Of a stretch of DNA of 64,000 nt, positions 43,385-52,132 are shown piece after piece. The stretch covers positions 22,153 through 86,152 of the forward strand of contig CABUIC010000010.1 of NCBI GenBank assembly GCA_902491515.1, given 5' to 3'. The DNA is from an uncultured Porphyromonadaceae bacterium (GTDB lineage Bacteria; Bacteroidota; Bacteroidia; Bacteroidales; Muribaculaceae). Under the pieces are notes generated by a model. That model was given only the letters and a program-made list of their open reading frames with translations. It ran no database searches and had not been told where the DNA came from. Made by a program: the position numbers and the translations under genes. Each line of letters begins with the position of its first letter. Positions within the stretch are counted from its first letter, which is position 1.

Positions 43385-44858
43385 ATGTGACGAATCTTTT
43401 TTATTGCACTTTTCCTACTCACCGGATTTTTGGCCGGTTTTGGGGCAGATGAGGCCCGCAGGGACATGGTGCTCCGGGCGCAGGCCTTGCTAAACCTTGG
43501 GGCACGGGGCGATGTGGTCGGGGAACTGGTGGCTATTGCCGACAGTCTCGGTCAAACGGAGAAGGACGGCTTCTACTTCGCTGCGTTGAATGTGCTCGTC
43601 GACCGTCTCTTCAGCGAAAGCCGTTTCGCCGAAGCCCACTCTGCGGTCCTGAGAATGGAAAACGAAGCCCTTTCCGCCGGCAATCCTCTCGCCCGGGCCA
43701 TGAGCCGACGTGTCCGCGGACAGATGCTCTACAAGCTGTCACAGCCGGAAAAGGCTCTTGTGGAATTCGATTCCGCCCTCGCCGTGACTCCTGATTTCCG
43801 TACAGACCTCAACGCATTCTCGACCTTTGCGAGCATCAACGAGTGGCGCGTGATAGTGGCGAGAGCCCTCGGCGACACTATTGCCCGGAACGACACCCGG
43901 ACCCGCTATGCCGCGGCAGTCGACTCGTGGAAAGCGCGTGGATGGCGCGACTCTACCGCGCATTTCGAGGTCACGGCTCTTGCCTTCAAGGCCCCGGCTT
44001 TGCCGCCCCGGGAGGCGCAGGTGCTGATGGACAGCGCCGCAAGGCTCATGCGTCCGAACATTATTGGTGGCGCCGTGCCATTATGGCCGCCGACTCCGGC
44101 GATTACGGGGATGCTCTTGCTGCGGTGGATGTACTGCTGAAGGCACACGAGTCGTTCATCTGGTTCTATCTCGACGACCTCAGGCTCAAGGCCCGGATTC
44201 TGGCTCTGGGCGGCCGTCCGGCGGAGAGCCTTGCGGTGAGCGACCGCTACACGGAGATGCGCGACTCCCTGACCGCCGAACAGATAGGCTCTCAGCTCGC
44301 GGACCTTTCGACCCTCTACCGCACAAAAATCGAGCATGAGCACCGCAGTGCCATGACTTACAGACTTGTGGCATCGGCGGAATTGCTGTTCTGCTCCTCC
44401 TTCTCCTTATTGTAAGTCTTTGCTTCGCGGCGCGTCAGCGGCGCCGGAACCGTCTTCTTGTCGACCGTCTGAAGGAGCTCGACCGTCCGGTCCCGCAGAC
44501 GGCTCCGGGAGAAACCGGGGAAGTTGCGGGCATTTCCCGGCTTGACGCCTACATGATGGCCGGGCGCCCCTATGTCGACCCCTCTTTCGGGCGCCAGGCT
44601 CTGGCAAAGGCCGTGGGAATGTCGCCCGAGCAAGTCGCGGCGCTTGTCCGCGACGCACGGGGTACGACAGTGCTCGGCTATATCAACAGCCACCGCCTTG
44701 ACGAGGCGCGACGGGTTCTTGAATCCGATTCCGACGAAACCCTTACCGAAATCGCCGGGCGCCTCGGCTTCGGTACCCTCCGCACCTTCCAGCGCACTTT
44801 CTCAGAGCGCTACGCCATGCCTCCGTCCAGATACCGCACGCTCGCTCACGAAAAGTGA
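43385..44858 (+). pseudogene. Decayed TPR/transmembrane/AraC-type regulator
   Basis: Three frames must be joined to read one protein. ATG 43385 is followed at once by TGA, then an open signal-peptide-like stretch RIFFIALFLLTGFLAGFGAD. The frame (with a TPR-like region) continues to MDSAARLMRPN and then fails near 44060. A second frame continues HYWWRRAIMAADSGDYGDALAAVD...HEHRSAMTYRLV and fails near 44368. The third frame gives a membrane helix (GIGGIAVLLLLLLIVSLCF) and an AraC-type HTH (ALAKAVGMSPEQVAALV...SDETLTEIAGRLGFGTLRTFQRTFSERYAMPPSRYR). Both shifts equal the loss of one base. The family is a membrane-bound TPR regulator. The promoter remains intact. Sequencing error is the alternative. 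Confidence 0.85.
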
Positions 44859-44921
44859 AATTGTCGCGTCCGGAGACAAAATTGTCGCCTTGCCCGTGGC
44901 CTTTCACTGAGCGCTTTGCGC

Positions 44922-44929
44922 TAATTTTG
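44922..44929 (+). promoter_or_regulatory. -7 box immediately before the GLUG lipoprotein start
   Basis: TAATTTTG ends only 4 bases before ATG 44934, so transcription would begin at or near the start codon. No -33 box is clear. Confidence 0.5.
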
Positions 44930-44933
44930 CAGG

Positions 44934-46431
44934 ATGAAACCATTCAGTCGCATTATTGCATTCCTGTTTCTGGCATTGGCCCTTGTCTCCTGCGGAGAGG
45001 ACGTCCCTGTTCCGGTCCCGGAACCCGGCGGACCCGACAGTTATGTCGGAATCGCCAGAAAATTCACTTTCGGCCCGGAAGTCACGGGCTTCGGCTTTTT
45101 CACCGAGCTCCGCGGCCACGCTTGTGTTAGAAATGTGGCCTTCAAGGCCGTCTCGGTCAGCGGATCCGTGGCCGCAGCGGAATTGTCGCGGCAACTGCCA
45201 CGGGCTCGCACGTCCTGTCCGGCATATCGCTCAGCGGCCATTTCGAGGGCGTTTCGGGCGGATCCGAAATCGGCGGCCTCGTCGGGTATGTGGCTTCCGG
45301 CTCCGAAAAGGTCGGTGGCATCGCCGGCTACTGGCACGGTCGCTACAGCCCGAAGGCCCGCGTCCGCGTGAATCTCCCCGTGAAGGGCTCGACGCTCGAC
45401 ACCGGGGGTGCCTTCGGTCATGTTGTCTCCACTGATTTCAATGTCTCGAACTTCCGCATCGGCGATGCCTCGGATGCTGCCGGCGGCGACCCCGTGATGC
45501 GTGTTACCGGGGGACGGAACACCGGTGGTTTCGCCGGCTATATGGAAAAAGGCAGCCTCAGGGGCCCGGACAAGTTCGACTACGCCACGGGACACGGCAT
45601 CGCCGTGCCCGACAAGTCCCGCTTCAAGCCTGCATACAGCTCTGTAGTTCAGGGCTCGGAGAGCATCGGGGGACTCATAGGTGCGGCAGTGGCAATGCCG
45701 ATGTCGGCTGTCTCGGCTAACGGAACGGTCACGGGAAGTGTCAACGTCGGCGGCCTTGTCGGTTATTTCGAGGAGAAGGAGGACAAGGCGCATATCGAGG
45801 ACTGCGCCTTCCTCGGAATCGTCAAGGCCGACAACAGCAACTATGTGGGAGGCATCGTCGGCCAGTTCAAGTCGTGCGCCGGCGGTCGGATGCAGGACTG
45901 TGTCAACTATGCCGACATAAGCGGCCATAACTGCACCGGCGGAATTGTCGGATATATCGACAAGGACCTCCCAAGGACAATCCCGGATACTCGAGAACCC
46001 TCAATGTGGCCTGGTGCGTGAACGTCGGCGCAATCCGGGGAGGGGGCGATGTCGGCGGCATCCTCGGCTATCAGGAGGAGGGCGAGAACTGCGCCATCTA
46101 CAATTGCCTGAATTCCGGACCTGTCACCTCCGACCAGAAGCACGACAACGGCGGCATCGTAGGCTACATCGACCATCTCGCCAAGTGCAACGAATGCGTC
46201 AATTCCGGTAAGGTGAGCTACGGCAACGCCATCGTCGGCGACCACAAGGCCGATTTTGATGCTTACCACGACTATTTCCTCTCAGGTAGCGGCAAGCACT
46301 GGCCAAGTCAGACGCACGAGGTCAGCTCCTCGAATTTCAAGAAGCAGTCCAGCTTCCCCGATCTCGACTTCAACAAATATTGGACAATGGGCTCCGACGC
46401 TCCCGAGCCAAAGAACTGCCAGTGGCGTTAG
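44934..46431 (+). pseudogene. Frameshifted GLUG-type surface lipoprotein
   Basis: A lipoprotein signal (FLALALVSC) starts the first frame. The sense is lost near 45177, where the second frame takes over (SGIVAATATGSHVLSGIS...SEIGGLVGYV...KVGGIAGYWHGR). The third frame takes over near 45970 (KDNPGYSRTLNVAWCVNVGAIRGGGDVGGILGYQ) and runs to the stop at 46431. Both breaks equal loss of one base. Repeats of the form GGLVGY or GGIVGQ, about 40-60 residues apart, mark the GLUG motif family of surface proteins. It follows the decayed regulator in the same direction, 75 bases away, and may have been its target. Confidence 0.82.
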
Positions 46432-46454
46432 TCCGGCTCTCTGTTTTTTTCTGT

Positions 46455-46494
46455 CATCCCGTTTCCGTCCCGGAAATGGGATGATATTTTTTTT
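46455..46494 (+). terminator. Terminator after the GLUG gene
   Basis: A 13-bp stem with one G-T pair (46455-46467 with 46471-46483) is followed by a T-run at 46487-46494. The T-run is shared with the -33 box of the next promoter. Confidence 0.88.
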
Positions 46495-46523
46495 GCGGTT
46501 CTCGCGAATTTGTCTTATTTTTG
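46492..46523 (+). promoter_or_regulatory. Promoter of the acyl-CoA synthetase gene
   Basis: TTTG (46492-46495), 20 bases, TATTTTTG (46516-46523). The leader is about 105 bases. Confidence 0.82.
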
Positions 46524-46634
46524 GCAACAGTTTGCATGTTTCACGTGTTTTCAATCACAAAGTACAGATTTCCGATTACAATCTTGCACATTTCCACGTT
46601 TGTGTGCAGTTTTAACCTGACGATTCTTTAGATT

Positions 46635-48311
46635 ATGCTTGAAAGGTTTCTAAGAAAGACTGAATTCGACTCTTATGAGGATTTCATGGCCAATTTCGAG
46701 CTTGTGGTCCCCGAGAACTTCAATTTTGCATATGATGTAGTGGACGCATGGGCCGCGGAGGAGCCTGACCGCCGCGCGCTCACGTGGGTCAACGAGCACG
46801 GCCTCGAGCGCTCTTTCTCTTTCGCGGAGATGAAGGCCGAGACAGACCGCACCGCCTCATTCTTTGCCTCCCTCGGCATAGGCCCCGGCGACCGCGTGAT
46901 GCTCGTGCTCAAGCGCCGCTGGCAGTTCTGGTTCTCGATAATTGCCCTGCATAAACTCGGAGCCACGGCCATCCCCGCCACTCACCTCCTCACGCCCCAC
47001 GACTTCGTATACCGCATCCGCAAGGGCCATGTCAAGGCCATCGTAGCCGCCGGCGACCCCATAATCACCGCCCACGTTGACGAGGCCGTCGCCGAAACCG
47101 GTGCCGACATAATACGCATATCCACAGGCCCCTCTCTCCCCGCAGGCTGGCACGATTTCGACTCCGGAATCGAAGCCGCCGCGCCCTTCGTGCGCCCGGC
47201 GGAGGTCAACACCAACTCCGACGTCATGCTCATCTACTTCACCTCCGGAACCTCCGGCGAGCCGAAGATGGTGGCGCATGACTTCACATATCCCCTCGGC
47301 CATATCATCACGGCGTCCTGCTGGCACAATCTCACACCCGAAAGCCGCCATCTGACGCTCGCCGACACGGGGTGGGGCAAGGCCGTCTGGGGAAAGCTCT
47401 ACGGCCAGTGGATAGCCGGCGCCGACGTTTTCGTCTACGACTACGACAAGTTCGTCCCCGCTGACATCCTCCGCATCCTCCATGACTACCGCATCACATC
47501 CTTCTGCGCCCCTCCCACCGTATTCCGTTTCCTCATCCGCGAGGACATGAGCCATTGCGACCTCTCGGCGCTCAGATACTGCACCATCGCAGGAGAGGCC
47601 CTCAACCCCTCGGTATTCGAGGACTGGCTGCGCCTCACGGGTATCCGACTGATGGAAGGCTTCGGCCAGACCGAGACCACGCTTACCGTCGCCACTTACC
47701 CCTGGATTGAGCCTCGTCCGGGTTCGATGGGCCGAAAGGGCCCTCAGTACGATATCGACCTCGTTGACCCCGATGGGCGCCCCGTGGCCGACGGCGAGGA
47801 GGGCGAGATAGTGATTCATATCGACCGTAAGCGCCCCGTGGGTCTCTTCCGCGAGTACCTCGACGACCCTGAACTCACCGCCGAGGCAATCCGCGACGGC
47901 CTCTATCATACCGGCGACGTCGCCTATCGCGACAAGGACGGATACTATTGGTTCGTGGGCCGTACCGACGACGTCATAAAGTCCTCCGGCTACCGCATCG
48001 GACCCTTCGAGGTGGAGAACGCCATCATGGCGCATCCCGCCGTTGTCGAATGCGCCGTCACCGGCGTCCCCGACGAAATCCGCGGACAGGTAATCAAGGC
48101 CACCATCGTCCTCGCCGAAGCCTACCGCGACCGCGAGCCCGGCGCCCTCGCCAAAGAAATTCAGGACTTCGTAAAGCAGGCGACCGCACCCTACAAATAT
48201 CCCCGCGTCGTGGAATTCGTCAACGAACTTCCCAAGACAATCAGCGGCAAAATCCGCCGCGTAGCCCTCCGCACCCCCTACCGCAGCCGCAACAACCCCG
48301 AAACGGAGTAA
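46635..48311 (+). CDS. Acyl-CoA synthetase (medium/short-chain, AMP-forming)
   Basis: A 558-residue ANL-family enzyme that makes acyl-CoA through an acyl-AMP. Core motifs are present: A3 YFTSGTSGEPKMVAHD, A5 EGFGQTETT, A7 YHTGDVAYRD, A8 GRTDDVIKSSGYRIGPFEVE and the catalytic lysine region PKTISGKIRR. The N-terminal layout (FNFAYDVVDAWA, W-x-x-FSIIALHKLGATAIPATHLL) is that of medium-chain/butyrate-type CoA ligases rather than acetyl-CoA synthetase. It probably activates short or branched fatty acids in the cytosol. It is a single-gene unit, and the convergent ATPase gene ends 5 bases away. Confidence 0.92.
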   Translation: MLERFLRKTEFDSYEDFMANFELVVPENFNFAYDVVDAWAAEEPDRRALTWVNEHGLERSFSFAEMKAETDRTASFFASLGIGPGDRVMLVLKRRWQFWFSIIALHKLGATAIPATHLLTPHDFVYRIRKGHVKAIVAAGDPIITAHVDEAVAETGADIIRISTGPSLPAGWHDFDSGIEAAAPFVRPAEVNTNSDVMLIYFTSGTSGEPKMVAHDFTYPLGHIITASCWHNLTPESRHLTLADTGWGKAVWGKLYGQWIAGADVFVYDYDKFVPADILRILHDYRITSFCAPPTVFRFLIREDMSHCDLSALRYCTIAGEALNPSVFEDWLRLTGIRLMEGFGQTETTLTVATYPWIEPRPGSMGRKGPQYDIDLVDPDGRPVADGEEGEIVIHIDRKRPVGLFREYLDDPELTAEAIRDGLYHTGDVAYRDKDGYYWFVGRTDDVIKSSGYRIGPFEVENAIMAHPAVVECAVTGVPDEIRGQVIKATIVLAEAYRDREPGALAKEIQDFVKQATAPYKYPRVVEFVNELPKTISGKIRRVALRTPYRSRNNPETE

Positions 48312-48316
48312 GAGGA

Positions 48317-49453
48317 TTAAAGAATATACTCGAAGGCGTTTTCCGGCGTGATTACTTTATATTTCGCGTCGGGATACGCTTGGGCGAATTTTTCCGGAAT
48401 CTTCGTTTTGGCCTTGGAGGGATTCCATTTGATTTCTATGGCTGTCAACTGCCCGTCTGTATCTTCAATGATGTCGATTTCTTTTTGTTCGCTTGTGCGC
48501 CAGAAGCGGATGTCCGTGAAACTGCGGCTGTAAGAAATCTGTTTCAGCCGTTCTATGAGCACAAAATTCTCCCATAGCGCCCCCACATCGTCGCGGAGCT
48601 CGGCAGGACGGAAATCGTTGATTACCGCATTGCGGATGCCCAAGTCGTAAAAATAGATTTTCTTACCGTTTTTGAGCTCGTTGCGCAGATTGCGGGAGAA
48701 ACTTCCGACCCTGAAGACGATGTAGCTCTTTTCGAGAAGGTCGATGTAGCGTTCTATAGTCTTGGCGTCGATGCCGACAAGCACACTGAGCTCCCTGTAT
48801 GAAACGAGATTTCCGATCTGGCGGGAAAGCGCCTGCATGAGCGTGACAAGTTTGTCGGGCTTGGCTATTCCGTAGAGCTGGAGAATGTCCTTATATAGAT
48901 AGCTCGAGGAAAGCTCCCTCAGAACCTCGCGCTCCTCTCCGGGGGAAATGACCACTTCGGGATAGTACCCGTAGACAAGCCGGTGTGGAATCAGGCGTTG
49001 CTCGGTGAGGAGGTCGCTTGCGTCGACCATTTCCTTGAAAGAAAGTGGAAACATCTGAAATTCACGCTTCCTTCCCGTCAGACTCTCGTTCACTTTAGAG
49101 GCAAGCTCGAAACTCGAACTCCCCGTTGCGATTACCTGGACTTCGGGAATCTGGTCTGTTATCAGTTTAATTTTAAGCCCGATATCCGGAATACGTTGGG
49201 CCTCGTCGATAATCAGCATCTTTTTACCGGCAAGAAATGCTTTGAGGCGCGTGGACGTGATGTCGCGGAATAATGTCTGTACGTCGGCATCATCTCCATA
49301 CATCCACATCACATCCTTCTGTTCATCGAAAATCTCATGCAGAAGGGTGGATTTCCCAACCTGACGGGCACCCATAATGATTATTGCTTTTTTGCCTCCT
49401 ACGAGTTGGAGTATTTGAGACCTAAGTTGTCGCTGTATCATCGTGGAAAACAT
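48317..49453 (-). CDS. AAA+ ATPase with DUF4143 (second copy)
   Basis: A 378-residue P-loop ATPase. Walker A is IMGARQVGKST, Walker B is MLIIDEAQRI, and a sensor-like IATGSSSF follows. The DUF4143 part ends with QKEIDIIEDTDGQLTAIEIKWN, a recognisable PD-(D/E)XK-like E-x-D...E-x-K core. I chose ATG 49453 since the 38 codons upstream cross a promoter-like box and palindromes; ATG 49441 (MIQRQL) is also possible. It differs strongly from the copy at 5379-6584, so these are two subfamilies and not a recent duplication. Role unknown. Confidence 0.9.
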   Translation of the reverse strand: MFSTMIQRQLRSQILQLVGGKKAIIIMGARQVGKSTLLHEIFDEQKDVMWMYGDDADVQTLFRDITSTRLKAFLAGKKMLIIDEAQRIPDIGLKIKLITDQIPEVQVIATGSSSFELASKVNESLTGRKREFQMFPLSFKEMVDASDLLTEQRLIPHRLVYGYYPEVVISPGEEREVLRELSSSYLYKDILQLYGIAKPDKLVTLMQALSRQIGNLVSYRELSVLVGIDAKTIERYIDLLEKSYIVFRVGSFSRNLRNELKNGKKIYFYDLGIRNAVINDFRPAELRDDVGALWENFVLIERLKQISYSRSFTDIRFWRTSEQKEIDIIEDTDGQLTAIEIKWNPSKAKTKIPEKFAQAYPDAKYKVITPENAFEYIL

Positions 49454-49455
49454 AA

Positions 49456-49532
49456 ATTTCCGCAAATATAAGAAAAAATGCGGAATCAATTCCTCAAATT
49501 TATGGAAAAATGCGGAATCGATTCCGCATTTT
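49456..49532 (-). promoter_or_regulatory. Palindromic repeats and -7 box before the second DUF4143 ATPase
   Basis: A perfect 26-bp palindrome lies at 49507-49532 (half AAAATGCGGAATC). A second, imperfect copy TGCGGAATCAATTCC lies at 49479-49493, 32 bases away, and an inverse half TTTCCGCA at 49457-49464 overlaps the -7 box TATATTTG (49470-49463). This looks like a cluster of operator sites, probably autoregulatory. Confidence 0.65.
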
Positions 49533-49579
49533 CGGAAAGTAGGCACTCTGTAGGGGTGCAACTCCATCCTGTATCCGTC

Positions 49580-49604
49580 CCTCCGTGGCCCCGGGCCACG
49601 GAGG
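49580..49604. repeat. GC-rich palindrome in the gap before the RecA-like gene
   Basis: CCTCCGTGGCCC and its inverse GGGCCACGGAGG pair around one base. There is no T-run, so it is not a normal terminator. Confidence 0.6.
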
Positions 49605-49794
49605 AGTGGTGGGTTTTGCTAAGTTGGTGACACTGCTCCGCTGATGCGTCCATGCCTGATTTTCCGGGGGTTACGCTCGTGAAATCCAAGTCTTAATTTA
49701 TTCTAATTGGCAGGATCCGCCTTCTTTGCGTCGGAAGGATTGTTTTTTGATGTAACTTTGCATTACAAACTTTTATCTCAAAAAATCCAATTCT

Positions 49795-50577
49795 ATGACA
49801 ACTTCCTTCCCGATTCTCGACTCCGTTGCATGGCTTGAAGTCGCCGCCAAGGCTGCCACGCGCGTGAAAATCTACTCCGACTCCTGGCACGAGGGCGAAT
49901 TTGCCTGCGTGCTCGGAGCAAATGCCGCCGACGCGGCCCAAAAGGCCCTCCGCGTGGCCGAAACAGTCGCCGAGGCGCGCCGCGTCCTCCTCTTCGATTT
50001 CCGGGGCTCGCTCCGCGGCTTCGCCGCCCACGCCCTGACAAGCGCGCCCCGAAACCTCCTCCGCGTAAACATCGACCTCGCCGACCTCGACCCCAAGGAC
50101 ATAGACGGCTTCATGGCCAAAATCGAAGAGACCATCAACGCCTCCGGCGCCCGCGTCTGCGTGGTGGATTCGCTCTTCCATCTCTGCGAATGGCGAGGCA
50201 AATCCGCCGGCCCACGCTTCTTCGTCCTCAAATTCCGCGAAATGAGCCGCCGACTCGGCATCTCCCTCCTCCTCGGCGCCACCGCCCGCAAACGCATCTC
50301 CAAAAACACCTCCCCCACCACCGAACACCTCCCCAAATCCACAGCCCCCTTCATCGACGCGATAATAGAAGAAGCCCCCGACCGATCGGCTGAAACCAAC
50401 GGAGTACAACCTCTTGAACGTCAGGTAGGGACGCGCCACGGTGCGTCCGCCCGACCCGTATCAGCAAGAATGTCCGAGCTGTCCGAGAAGTCTGAGCTGT
50501 TCGAACCGTCCAAAAAGGCCGCCCGCCCCGAAAAGCTCTCCCACCGCCTATCCCATCCCGGCCTTCCGCTCCGCTAA
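49795..50577 (+). CDS. RecA-fold protein lacking a Walker A motif
   Basis: A 260-residue protein. The first 200 residues follow the pattern of the RepA/DnaB-like RecA-fold ATPases of Bacteroidetes: WHEGEFACVLG (where the P-loop should follow), RRVLLFDFRGS, LLRVNIDLADLDPKD, Walker-B-like ARVCVVDSLFHLC, and LGISLLLGATARKR. The P-loop position reads GANAADAAQ, without GK(S/T), so ATP binding of the usual kind is unlikely. The last 50 or so residues run through a REP element and low-complexity sequence and may not be part of the old protein. A -7 box TAACTTTG (49753-49760) precedes it. The function is unknown. Confidence 0.65.
   Translation: MTTSFPILDSVAWLEVAAKAATRVKIYSDSWHEGEFACVLGANAADAAQKALRVAETVAEARRVLLFDFRGSLRGFAAHALTSAPRNLLRVNIDLADLDPKDIDGFMAKIEETINASGARVCVVDSLFHLCEWRGKSAGPRFFVLKFREMSRRLGISLLLGATARKRISKNTSPTTEHLPKSTAPFIDAIIEEAPDRSAETNGVQPLERQVGTRHGASARPVSARMSELSEKSELFEPSKKAARPEKLSHRLSHPGLPLR
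50429..50448. repeat. REP-like palindrome inside a coding region
   Basis: Half GGACGCGCCA followed by CGGTGCGTCC, preceded by GGTAG and followed by GCCCGAC. It encodes the stretch around VGTRHGASARP of the RecA-like protein. Confidence 0.82.
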
Positions 50578-50647
50578 AATCCACTCCCCGAAACAGCGCT
50601 CTTTAAAATTTATTGCCAAATCCGCACCGCCAAAACATTCTCCCCCC

Positions 50648-50690
50648 CCAAAAAAAAGTCGCCCAGAGCCAAAGGCGGCGCAGGGCGACT
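50648..50690 (-). terminator. Terminator of the AT-rich gene pair
   Basis: Stem AGTCGCCC/GGGCGACT (50657-50664 with 50683-50690) is followed on the minus strand by a run of nine Ts (with the stem's last T). Confidence 0.85.
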
Positions 50691-50763
50691 CAGGGTCAGT
50701 GATTGTATTTATTCCGCAAAGAAATCAAATTCGCGCATGGCAGGAACGGCACAAGAAATCGAA

Positions 50764-51228
50764 TTATTGTTTGGACTTCTTAGGAGTAAAAAACAAACCT
50801 AAAGATCTTTTTTCGGGATAATCAAGCCTTTTAAAACCGATTATCACTAAAATAAAGAAAAGAATTATCGAACTATGAGTTCCATTGCAAACTCCAGCGA
50901 AAGCGCCTATTAGAAAGAAATAATATAGGAATTTTAGAATTTTTCGACCAAATGAAGTTTTGGATTTTTTGAAGTTAAAGGAGTAAGCAGCCAGGGCAAA
51001 TAATACAATGGAAAAAGGATCGATTACCTTGACTTCGACTTTTGTACTTGCATTGAATATAGAAATTAGGTTGATAATCAGGCACACGCAGCCAAGCCCG
51101 GAAAATATCCATCCAAGTGTATGCGCAACGAGATGATTTTGGTGTTCGGTTTCCTTTTCCGAACTGTTGCATGCAGCGGATGACCACATTACCATGATAA
51201 GGATTATGCAAAAACCAGCTATCCACAT
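50764..51228 (-). CDS. Hypothetical membrane protein, AT-rich
   Basis: A 154-residue protein with four or so hydrophobic segments (WIAGFCIILIMVMWSSAAC, LGWIFSGLGCVCLIINLISIF, IDPFSIVLFALAAYSF, LKFLYYFFLIGAFAGVC). I do not recognise a family. The first segment ends in SSAAC and may be a lipoprotein signal. Base composition is far more AT-rich than the rest of the window. It follows the 297-residue gene by 10 bases and shares its terminator, so the two form an orphan unit that was probably acquired. Confidence 0.65.
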   Translation of the reverse strand: MWIAGFCIILIMVMWSSAACNSSEKETEHQNHLVAHTLGWIFSGLGCVCLIINLISIFNASTKVEVKVIDPFSIVLFALAAYSFNFKKSKTSFGRKILKFLYYFFLIGAFAGVCNGTHSSIILFFILVIIGFKRLDYPEKRSLGLFFTPKKSKQ

Positions 51229-51238
51229 AAATTTGAGG

Positions 51239-52132
51239 TTAATTGTTTAATAGATTATGGAATTTTTTGAGAGTTTCTTTGTGTTTTATTTCTTCGGCTT
51301 TTGTTGTAGGAATTTGAAGCTCTATACAATTATCATAGTAGAACAACCTAAACACGAGTTTGGCATCTGCAATTTCTATGGTATTTAGGAGGAAATCGGT
51401 TTCCATGCATTCCATTCTGTTATTGCAAACTAATTTTTCTAATTCGTCGTAATATTCAGGAGTCGAAAGGGGGTATAAGCCATAGAATAATTCATCGTCA
51501 GTAGTACTGAAATTTATACAAATTTCATCGTCATTTCTATTCCATGCATATTCTGAAGTGACATTGATATCAGAGAATAGGTTGCTCAAAGCTAAGTGAA
51601 AAGGCGTTTCAACTCCATATTCATTATATATGGATATACAGGCCAATAATATTTCAGCCAAAGCTTCTTCTTTGCTCAAATCGGTAGTGGATAAAAATTG
51701 CTTTAAGGCAGAAGATTGAATTTCATGTTCGAGAGCAGACCCATCGCTGAAAGATATGACATATTTAAAGTTTATGTCTTTTTCAATTAAATTTGTAATT
51801 GTCTTGCCCGTCTTAGTACTTTTAGATAAAATCAGAATATATTTCTTAAAGATGCTGGTTATAAGGTTTTTGTTTGATTCATAAAAGCCTTTTAGTGCGT
51901 CATCGCCCTGGACAGATAAATGCCAAATGAATGTGTCTTTTTTGAATTCGACATTCAGAAGAGTCCCCAACTCGGATGCTTCAGGGAGATTCTTGTTCTG
52001 TGTGTAGAGCCAATGTTGTATCTCCTTATATTCTTCTGTCGTTAACTTGCTGGCTGGCAAGCATGCGTATGCAATGGCTGAGATTATGACGAGGGCCAAT
52101 GCTAAATATGCTACGTAGATTGGTTTAAACAT
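51239..52132 (-). CDS. Hypothetical lipoprotein/membrane-anchored protein, AT-rich
   Basis: A 297-residue protein with an N-terminal hydrophobic segment (YVAYLALALVIISAIAYAC, lipobox-like AIAYAC). A mixed alpha/beta body rich in Asp, Glu, Lys and Asn follows, without motifs known to me. The AT-rich codon use sets it apart from neighbours, as for the downstream gene. It starts about 120 bases after the end of structured RNA locus B, so that locus might be its leader. Confidence 0.7.
   Translation of the reverse strand: MFKPIYVAYLALALVIISAIAYACLPASKLTTEEYKEIQHWLYTQNKNLPEASELGTLLNVEFKKDTFIWHLSVQGDDALKGFYESNKNLITSIFKKYILILSKSTKTGKTITNLIEKDINFKYVISFSDGSALEHEIQSSALKQFLSTTDLSKEEALAEILLACISIYNEYGVETPFHLALSNLFSDINVTSEYAWNRNDDEICINFSTTDDELFYGLYPLSTPEYYDELEKLVCNNRMECMETDFLLNTIEIADAKLVFRLFYYDNCIELQIPTTKAEEIKHKETLKKFHNLLNN

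Noticed and set aside
2401..50448. The palindromic repeats considered as a CRISPR array
   Set aside because: Copies are scattered over tens of kilobases, not regularly spaced, and no cas gene is present.
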